A stretch of DNA of 64,000 bases. It comes from Shewanella mesophila. Lineage in GTDB: Bacteria > Pseudomonadota > Gammaproteobacteria > Enterobacterales > Shewanellaceae. The stretch spans positions 992,001 through 1,056,000 of the forward strand of contig NZ_CP080421.1 of assembly GCF_019457515.1 (NCBI RefSeq), in the 5' to 3' direction. The stretch's first letter is position 1. Each line of letters begins with the position of its first letter. This document shows positions 54,187 through 64,000 of the stretch, piece by piece. Both the position numbers and the translations under genes were made by a program. The notes beneath the pieces are model-generated. The model was not told the origin of the DNA, did not search any database, and saw only the letters and a program-made list of their open reading frames with translations.

Positions 54187-56760
54187 ATGCGACTCGATCG
54201 TATGACAAATAAATTTCAGATAGCAATCTCCGATGCGCAATCGTTAGCGTTGGGGCGCGACCATCAGTTCATTGAACCTATTCATTTAATGATGGCATTG
54301 CTAAATCAAGACGGTGGTTCAATTCATCCATTATTAACTCAGGCGGGGATATCTGTTAGCACATTGCGCTCTTCGCTCAGCCAAGAGTTAGAGCGTTTGC
54401 CGCAAATAGAGGGCACTGGAGGAGATGTCCAGTTATCTCAGGCTTTGATTCGCTTGCTCAACCTGTGTGACAAGCTGGCACAGAAGCGTAACGATAAGTT
54501 TATTTCTAGCGAGCTGTTTGTTCTGGCTGCGTTAGAGGGGAGCGATCCTCTCGCGCAATCCCTTAAAAAGGCTGGTGCTACAAAAGAGTTACTTGAACAG
54601 ACAATACAGCAAGTTCGCTCGGGTAAAAATATCGACGATCCCAATGCTGAAGATCAGCGTCAAGCCTTGAAGAAATTCACCGTAGATCTTACAGAACGAG
54701 CAGAGCAAGGTAAGCTTGATCCTGTTATTGGCCGCGATGATGAGATCCGTCGTACCATCCAAGTGCTTCAACGTCGAAGTAAGAATAATCCAGTATTGAT
54801 TGGCGAACCTGGTGTGGGTAAAACTGCAATCGTAGAGGGTTTAGCTCAACGTATTATTAATGGCGAGGTGCCAGAAGGTATTAAGAATAAGCGAGTTCTG
54901 TCACTCGACATGGGCTCTTTGGTTGCAGGCGCTAAATATCGTGGTGAGTTTGAGGAGCGATTAAAAGCGGTTCTCAATGAGTTATCCCAAGAAGAAGGCC
55001 AAGTGATCCTCTTTATCGATGAGCTGCATACTATGGTCGGTGCGGGTAAGAGTGATGGTGCCATGGATGCGGGCAATATGCTTAAACCAGCATTAGCAAG
55101 AGGGGATCTTCATTGCGTCGGCGCGACGACTCTCGATGAGTATCGCAAGTATATTGAGAAAGATGCGGCCCTTGAGCGTCGATTCCAAAAGGTATTGGTT
55201 GAAGAGCCAAATGTTGAAGATACCATCGCTATTTTGCGTGGCCTAAAAGAGCGTTACGAATTGCATCATCACGTTGAAATTACCGATCCTGCAATTGTTG
55301 CTGCAGCCAGTATGTCACATCGCTATATTTCCGACAGAAAACTGCCTGATAAAGCAATTGATTTAATCGACGAAGCTGCATCCAGTATTCGTATCCAGAT
55401 TGACTCGAAACCAGAGCCGTTAGATCGACTCGAGCGCCGCGCGATTCAGCTTAAACTCGAAGAGCAAGCTTTGAGTAAAGAGACTGATGAAGGTAGTTTA
55501 CGTCGGTTAAGTATTTTGCGCAGCGAATTGAGTGAGGTTGAAGCAAAAGCTACCGAGCTAAATGAAATTTGGCATACTGAGAAGGCCGCGCTTGCGGGAA
55601 CTCAGCATATCAAGTCTGACTTAGAGCAAGCTAGAATGGATCTCGAAGTGGCTCGACGTGCGGGTGATTTAACCCGAATGTCTGAGTTGCAGTATGGCCG
55701 TATTCCTGAGCTTGAAAAACAACTCGATCTGGCATCTCAAGCAGAAATGCAGGACATGACCTTACTGCGCAATAAAGTGACAGATGTGGAAATCGCCGAG
55801 GTACTTTCTAAAGCGACAGGCATTCCAGTATCTAAAATGCTTGAAGGTGAAAAAGAAAAACTACTGCATATGGAAGATGCGTTGCATACCCGTGTTATCG
55901 GTCAAAATGAGGCGGTTGATTCTGTGGCGAATGCCATTCGTCGTAGCCGAGCTGGGCTCGCCGATCCTAATCGTCCTATTGGGTCGTTTTTGTTTCTTGG
56001 TCCCACAGGGGTCGGTAAAACGGAGCTTTGTAAATCCCTCGCTAAGTTCCTATTTGATACTGAAACAGCAATGATTCGAATTGATATGTCAGAGTTCATG
56101 GAAAAACACTCGGTATCTCGCTTAGTTGGTGCACCTCCTGGTTATGTGGGTTATGAAGAGGGCGGCTATCTTACTGAAGCGGTTAGACGTAAACCGTATT
56201 CGGTGATCTTGCTTGATGAGGTAGAGAAAGCGCACCCTGATGTGTTCAACATTCTGTTGCAGGTGCTTGATGATGGCCGATTAACCGATGGGCAAGGTCG
56301 CACTGTTGATTTCCGGAATACCGTGGTGATCATGACATCTAACTTAGGTTCAGACATTATTCAAGAACGGTTCGGTGTAGCGACTTATGCCGAAATGAAA
56401 GCAGAAGTCATGAATGTTGTGACCCATAGCTTCAGACCCGAGTTTCTTAACCGTGTCGATGAGAGTGTGGTGTTCCATCCATTAGAGGCTGAGCATATAG
56501 CTCATATTGCTGAGATCCAAATGGATAATCTTAGAGCACGTTTAGCAGAGAAGGATTTTGAACTTCAAGTTAGCGATGAAGCCATTGCGCTTATTGCACA
56601 GGCTGGATTTGACCCTGTATACGGTGCGCGTCCATTGAAGCGTGCATTACAACAAGAAGTTGAAAATCCGTTGGCGCAAAAAATACTCAGCGGTCAACTA
56701 ATACCGGGTAAACCGATTAAAGTGGAGAGCGCTGGAGGTGAGTTGGCTTTTAGCCAGTAA
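54187..56760 (+). CDS. clpB: ATP-dependent disaggregase ClpB
   Basis: The 857-residue hexameric AAA+ chaperone dissolves protein aggregates with DnaK. In order: N domain (~1-145), AAA-1 with Walker [11 protein letters not shown] and Walker [11 protein letters not shown], coiled M domain (~405-525), AAA-2 with Walker [11 protein letters not shown], Walker [11 protein letters not shown], and the C-terminal domain ([16 protein letters not shown]). Length equals E. coli ClpB. AGGAGG precedes ATG. A sigma-32 promoter precedes it, and a strong terminator follows. Confidence 0.98.
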   Translation: MRLDRMTNKFQIAISDAQSLALGRDHQFIEPIHLMMALLNQDGGSIHPLLTQAGISVSTLRSSLSQELERLPQIEGTGGDVQLSQALIRLLNLCDKLAQKRNDKFISSELFVLAALEGSDPLAQSLKKAGATKELLEQTIQQVRSGKNIDDPNAEDQRQALKKFTVDLTERAEQGKLDPVIGRDDEIRRTIQVLQRRSKNNPVLIGEPGVGKTAIVEGLAQRIINGEVPEGIKNKRVLSLDMGSLVAGAKYRGEFEERLKAVLNELSQEEGQVILFIDELHTMVGAGKSDGAMDAGNMLKPALARGDLHCVGATTLDEYRKYIEKDAALERRFQKVLVEEPNVEDTIAILRGLKERYELHHHVEITDPAIVAAASMSHRYISDRKLPDKAIDLIDEAASSIRIQIDSKPEPLDRLERRAIQLKLEEQALSKETDEGSLRRLSILRSELSEVEAKATELNEIWHTEKAALAGTQHIKSDLEQARMDLEVARRAGDLTRMSELQYGRIPELEKQLDLASQAEMQDMTLLRNKVTDVEIAEVLSKATGIPVSKMLEGEKEKLLHMEDALHTRVIGQNEAVDSVANAIRRSRAGLADPNRPIGSFLFLGPTGVGKTELCKSLAKFLFDTETAMIRIDMSEFMEKHSVSRLVGAPPGYVGYEEGGYLTEAVRRKPYSVILLDEVEKAHPDVFNILLQVLDDGRLTDGQGRTVDFRNTVVIMTSNLGSDIIQERFGVATYAEMKAEVMNVVTHSFRPEFLNRVDESVVFHPLEAEHIAHIAEIQMDNLRARLAEKDFELQVSDEAIALIAQAGFDPVYGARPLKRALQQEVENPLAQKILSGQLIPGKPIKVESAGGELAFSQ

Positions 56761-56862
56761 ACCTTTTTGCAAAAAAGCATTAAGCGTATGTCGTTATGAG
56801 CCGTCGATATCTTAGCTTTGTTATTTTTGTGAATTAAAAACTAAGCATCAACAGGCTCTATT

Positions 56863-56899
56863 AAAGGTTCGAACCCAGATCCAGGGTTCGAACCTTTTT
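56863..56899 (+). terminator. Rho-independent terminator of clpB
   Basis: AAAGGTTCGAACCC and GGGTTCGAACCTTT (14 bp) enclose a seven-base loop and are followed by TTTTT, 103 nt after clpB. Confidence 0.87.
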
Positions 56900-57008
56900 C
56901 ATTTTATAGCATAAAGAATCTACATTATTCTTTGCGGTAAGCTTGAAAATCGACTAGCTTGCAATGAGCAGTTGTTAATTTGATTTCAATGCATTGAAGG
57001 AGTAATGG

Positions 57009-57320
57009 ATGAAAACAAAATTAGTCATTGTCTCAGCTCTAACGTTAATGATGTTTGGTTGCAGCTCCTCACCAGAGTCAGCCAAGACAGATGATGGATA
57101 TATTGCCGTAGGTAACGTTGAGTTCGATAGCCTGTACCATTATGGTTATAACCTTGGCTGTCGTAGTGCGGGGATGGTTAAGCGGGATAATAGCGGTGGT
57201 AGTGTTGAATCGATGAAAGATCCCGTGCTTGATGGGTTAACTGAATTTGATAAAGGCTGGGGGGCGGGAACCACCGCATGCCAAGACGGTATCAGTCACT
57301 CTATGTACACAGTTAAGTGA
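57009..57320 (+). CDS. Small lipoprotein, hypothetical
   Basis: The 103-residue protein has a lipoprotein signal peptide with lipobox MFGC (Cys18). The mature part contains two further Cys (LGCRSAG and TTACQDG) that could form a disulfide, with Gly-rich surroundings. Not recognised as a known family. GGAG precedes the ATG. It is monocistronic, between clpB and a convergent DUF4124 gene, with its own terminator. Confidence 0.8.
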   Translation: MKTKLVIVSALTLMMFGCSSSPESAKTDDGYIAVGNVEFDSLYHYGYNLGCRSAGMVKRDNSGGSVESMKDPVLDGLTEFDKGWGAGTTACQDGISHSMYTVK

Positions 57321-57331
57321 TTATAGTTAGT

Positions 57332-57357
57332 AAAACAGACTCATTTGAGTCTGTTTT
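57332..57357. terminator. Bidirectional terminator
   Basis: AAAACAGACTCA and TGAGTCTGTTTT pair; A- and T-runs on both sides serve the lipoprotein gene and convergent DUF4124 gene. Confidence 0.82.
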
Positions 57358-57379
57358 CATATTGAGTCAACTATTAACG

Positions 57380-57823
57380 CTACTTAACGCAGAATAATCG
57401 AATCCGTTCCTTTTGAGATGCAATTTGAGCTTGCCTCTCTTCCTCTGTCATTCTTTCCATCTCACCACTTTGTTCATTTTTGCGAGTAAGGCGGGTATGT
57501 GTTTCAAGTACATTAAGTTGATGCTTAGCACTGTCACATATCATCTTGGCCTGCTCTTTATCTTTACGGTTTATTTCAGCTGCCGCGACTTCTAATTCCG
57601 TTTTTTCCGCTTCTGCGGGCGTTGCCATTTTGGGGGCAACTGAGCCGACCTTTTTCGGTTCAAGATCTTCACTGTAGAGTTTCTCGGTTTGTTTTTCTGG
57701 TGGCATCTCTTGGCTATAGTGGGGTACGCCTTTTTCGTCGACCCATTTATAGATGGTTGTCGCGAAAACCGTCGGGCTCATCAAGGCTATAAACAACAAG
57801 GTATAGTAACTTTTCCAGATCAT
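57380..57823 (-). CDS. DUF4124 exported protein
   Basis: The 147-residue protein starts MIWKSYYTLLFIALMSPTVFA, a signal peptide, followed by the DUF4124 signature TTIYKWVDEKGVPHYSQEMP and a long, charged, helical C-terminal half (EEERQAQIASQKERIRLFC). The family is periplasmic and of unknown role. ATG 57823 is preferred because it puts the signal peptide at the N terminus; longer forms reach 57898. It is divergent from pssA. Confidence 0.85.
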   Translation of the reverse strand: MIWKSYYTLLFIALMSPTVFATTIYKWVDEKGVPHYSQEMPPEKQTEKLYSEDLEPKKVGSVAPKMATPAEAEKTELEVAAAEINRKDKEQAKMICDSAKHQLNVLETHTRLTRKNEQSGEMERMTEEERQAQIASQKERIRLFCVK

Positions 57824-57985
57824 GGTACCGTCCATATATTTAATAAACATTTTTAAGAAGCAATAGTAACTGTGGTATCTGAACTTAAAGTCGAGCATTT
57901 ATCAATATTCAGGCTATTGAACAAAATATCAGCGTTAAATTTGTGTTATGTTTTGTTCACTCAAGATAACTCTGCCTTCAATTAT

Positions 57986-58831
57986 ATGCAAAATTTAAAC
58001 AAACAGGCGTCTAAGAGCCGCGGTATCTACCTACTCCCCAACTTATTAACGACAGCTGGACTGTTTTCGGGCTTTTATGCCGTTATAGCATCGATGAATG
58101 GTCACTTTGAGTCTGCCGCTATTGCTATCTTTGTTGCTATGTTATTCGATGGGCTGGATGGTCGAGTTGCAAGAATGACAAATACCCAAAGTACATTTGG
58201 CGCCGAATACGACAGTATGGCCGACATGGTGTCGTTTGGCGTGGCCCCAGCAATAATTGCTTATAATTGGGGACTTGCTGACATAGGTAAAGTGGGTTGG
58301 CTGGCAGCTTTTATCTATTGTGCGGGAGCTGCGCTGCGTTTAGCGCGCTTTAATACGCAGGTTGGCGTTGCTGATAAACGTTATTTTCAAGGTTTAGCAA
58401 GTCCTGCGGCGGCAGCCATTATCGCGGGGGCGATCTGGACCGGAACTTATTACGACATTACAGGTAGTCAGGTGAGTTACCTGCTTACATTGCTGACCGG
58501 AGGCGTTGGTCTATTAATGGTAAGTAATTTTCGGTATTACTCCTTTAAAGACTATGACTGGCGAAGTAAGGTCAACTTTATTGTAATACTTGCTTTAGTT
58601 GGGCTATTCGTCATTGTGTCTGTCCAACCTGCGACTATTCTCTTCGGCGCATTTCTTCTATATGCCGTCTCTGGACCTATCTACACAATACGTAGAGTTA
58701 AGAAACTTAAGGTAAGCGACGTGGTGGGTGATGATGACGATGTGATTTCTGAGGAGCCTTGTGATGCTGTTGAAAATGCATCAGAGCAGGTCGAAGGAGG
58801 CCGTAAACCCTCATCGCGCTCAAACGATTAA
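57986..58831 (+). CDS. pssA: CDP-diacylglycerol-serine O-phosphatidyltransferase PssA
   Basis: The 281-residue inner-membrane enzyme makes phosphatidylserine, precursor of phosphatidylethanolamine. The CDP-alcohol phosphotransferase motif is complete: DGLDGRVAR then GAEYDSMAD. Six to eight hydrophobic helices follow, and a charged tail with a run of Asp (GDDDDV). It is the membrane type (PssA of Bacillus lineage) and not the peripheral E. coli enzyme. ATG 57986 fits the family start; the ribosome site is weak, and a longer in-frame form exists. Confidence 0.92.
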   Translation: MQNLNKQASKSRGIYLLPNLLTTAGLFSGFYAVIASMNGHFESAAIAIFVAMLFDGLDGRVARMTNTQSTFGAEYDSMADMVSFGVAPAIIAYNWGLADIGKVGWLAAFIYCAGAALRLARFNTQVGVADKRYFQGLASPAAAAIIAGAIWTGTYYDITGSQVSYLLTLLTGGVGLLMVSNFRYYSFKDYDWRSKVNFIVILALVGLFVIVSVQPATILFGAFLLYAVSGPIYTIRRVKKLKVSDVVGDDDDVISEEPCDAVENASEQVEGGRKPSSRSND

Positions 58832-59094
58832 CTCTGAGAATGCTAATAGTTAAATCTTTAAATAAGATTTTTGGCAGGGTCGTCATTTGTGTGCCAGACT
58901 TATTCTTCCGCTAAGGCTTAACTAATCATACTTAACACTGAGTGTTAGTGAGAGTAAGGTGAGCAATAAAGCTGGAATTAAAAAGGCGTGTTGCTTAATT
59001 GCTTTGTAATTGTTGCATTTTGTGTGAGATTACACTGATTCTGAATGGTTTTGTTTGAAAAGTGAGCGTTCGCTGGGTTTGTGTAAAAAAGCCC

Positions 59095-59122
59095 TTGCGC
59101 CCATCCGAGAACTCCCTATAAT
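59095..59122 (+). promoter_or_regulatory. rRNA operon promoter P1
   Basis: TTGCGC (59095-59100), 16-bp spacer and TATAAT (59117-59122), followed by a GC-rich discriminator GCGCATCC. It is preceded by a 260-base stretch after pssA in which I see no gene. Confidence 0.82.
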
Positions 59123-59321
59123 GCGCATCCACTGACACGGCACAGCAGGCCAACGAGTTAGCGACAAGCTAGATTGTATGGGACTTGCAGCGGTGTTAGG
59201 GATTCAAAATCGCAAGCGATTTGAATGTGGTGGTAAGCGCTTCGGTAGGCTTCCAGTGTTGATTGATAATTACATTAGTGGTTAACAAATCATCGCTTGG
59301 AAAACTTCTTAAAATAAGCAC

Positions 59322-59349
59322 TTGACGCCGACAATGGGAAGTGTAGAAT
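59322..59349 (+). promoter_or_regulatory. rRNA operon promoter P2
   Basis: TTGACG (59322-59327), 16-bp spacer, TAGAAT (59344-59349), followed by ACGCATCCC, which repeats the P1 discriminator pattern. Confidence 0.75.
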
Positions 59350-59419
59350 ACGCATCCCTAAGCCAACGACCTAGCGTCAACGGCGGCTAAATGAACGAGT
59401 CAATCGTCATGTTAGCCAC

Positions 59420-59431
59420 GCTCTTTAACAA
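59420..59431 (+). promoter_or_regulatory. boxA antitermination element in the rRNA leader
   Basis: GCTCTTTAACAA equals the E. coli rrn boxA core. It recruits the NusB/NusE antitermination complex. Confidence 0.85.
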
Positions 59432-59446
59432 GATGAAACAAGAAAT

Positions 59447-59461
59447 CTGTGTGGACACTCA
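59447..59461 (+). other. Left strand of the 16S processing stem
   Basis: CTGTGTGGACACTCA pairs with TGAGTGTTCACACAG at 61206-61220 over 15 bp with one G-U, enclosing 16S as the RNase III substrate. Confidence 0.75.
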
Positions 59462-59637
59462 CAGGTGTTGAGTTATTCGAAATTGCTTTTCTGTCTTCGG
59501 ATGTAAAGCAATCAAAAATTTTACTCAATGTAAGATGAGTGTTCATAGCAATATGTACAACATGTTAGAGATTCTTCCGAGTCTTTAATGTGGAATCAGA
59601 ATTCATTGAGCCGAAGCTTTAAGCTTCAACAAAACTT

Positions 59638-61180
<1,543 letters not shown>

Positions 61181-61529
61181 CCTATACGACTAACTTAATG
61201 TTTGTTGAGTGTTCACACAGATAACTTGTTCTTGTTAGAGCAGGTGGCACGTCTTAACGGCGATGCTTGTTCTTTAAAAATTTGGAAAGCTGATAGTGTT
61301 AATGTGAAAGGGATAATGACGTACTTGTACGTAATTATTTGTAGCATTGACGCGAAAATTAAAATTGAGTTCTCAAACACTTAAATCAAGTGCCGAATCA
61401 TTCCCTTTAATTAGGATGATGATTCATGAGTATTCTTTTGGCGAAAGTAAACACCATTAGTTGCGATACAACATCAAGCTTACCCGCTTGATAAAGTTTG
61501 TTTCCTTGTGAAACTCATTTGGGTTGTAT
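61181..61529 (+). other. 16S-23S spacer without tRNA
   Basis: The 349-base spacer contains the right strand of the 16S processing stem (61206-61220) and a boxA-like TTCTTTAAAAA near 61271. No cloverleaf or CCA-terminated tRNA could be found; Shewanella and E. coli operons often have Ile/Ala or Glu tRNAs here. Confidence 0.75.

Positions 61530-64000
<2,471 letters not shown>

Noticed and set aside
56863..56898. GGTTCGAACC repeats resembling a tRNA T-arm
   Set aside because: The palindrome is fully explained as the clpB terminator; no acceptor or anticodon arms are present.

Overview
The window comes from a marine gammaproteobacterium, almost certainly Shewanella. Supporting this are the 16S sequence, the block bamD-rluD-pgeF-clpB ending at pssA and an rRNA operon, many c-di-GMP and chemotaxis genes, a small multiheme c-type cytochrome, and a pepsin-like aspartic protease of the kind called shewasin. 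No species can be named from the sequence alone.

Layout. 1-4.8 kb: 3' end of fadE, a HExxH protein, and a dicarboxylate symporter fused to a periplasmic binding domain. 4.9-10.2 kb, minus strand: a five-gene run that is the most interesting part of the window. It encodes a pepsin-like protease, a GNAT acetyltransferase, a borosin-type peptide backbone alpha-N-methyltransferase with all four OphM-type catalytic residues, an 89-residue precursor-like peptide, and a TPR-GGDEF diguanylate cyclase whose start overlaps the peptide's stop. I read this as a split-borosin RiPP locus with its own candidate leader protease. 10.3-19 kb: a B12/methionine neighbourhood. A TonB-dependent B12 receptor has both tandem MetJ boxes on its promoter and a cobalamin riboswitch in its leader. 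After an esterase and an HDOD protein come divergent metR and metE, with MetJ- and MetR-like sites between them.

19-29.6 kb: an Aer-like MCP, a glutamate-synthase-like enzyme carrying two CDGSH iron-sulfur motifs, a Tat-exported subunit with a GMC oxidoreductase, dodecin, queG, a periplasmic binding protein and a second TPR-GGDEF protein. 29.7-30.4 kb: a decayed IS5/IS903-like element that still has its inverted repeats and a degraded 9-bp target duplication. 30.5-43.3 kb: rsuA, an M13 peptidase, an exported RelA/SpoT-fold protein next to an SMI1/KNR4 protein, GST, a PH-domain protein coupled to an unusual Nramp-like transporter, a serine hydrolase, yehS, maeA and a triheme cytochrome. 43.4-51 kb: an ECF sigma operon, an ornithine-cyclodeaminase pseudogene, an HBM chemoreceptor, a CHASE4-like diguanylate cyclase and an MCP pseudogene with four in-frame stops. 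51.2-58.8 kb: tRNA-Phe, bamD, rluD, pgeF, clpB with a sigma-32 promoter, two small envelope proteins and pssA. 58.8-64 kb: an rRNA operon with tandem promoters, boxA, 16S, a spacer without tRNA, and 23S running off the window end.

No CRISPR array, prophage, integron or replication origin was seen.
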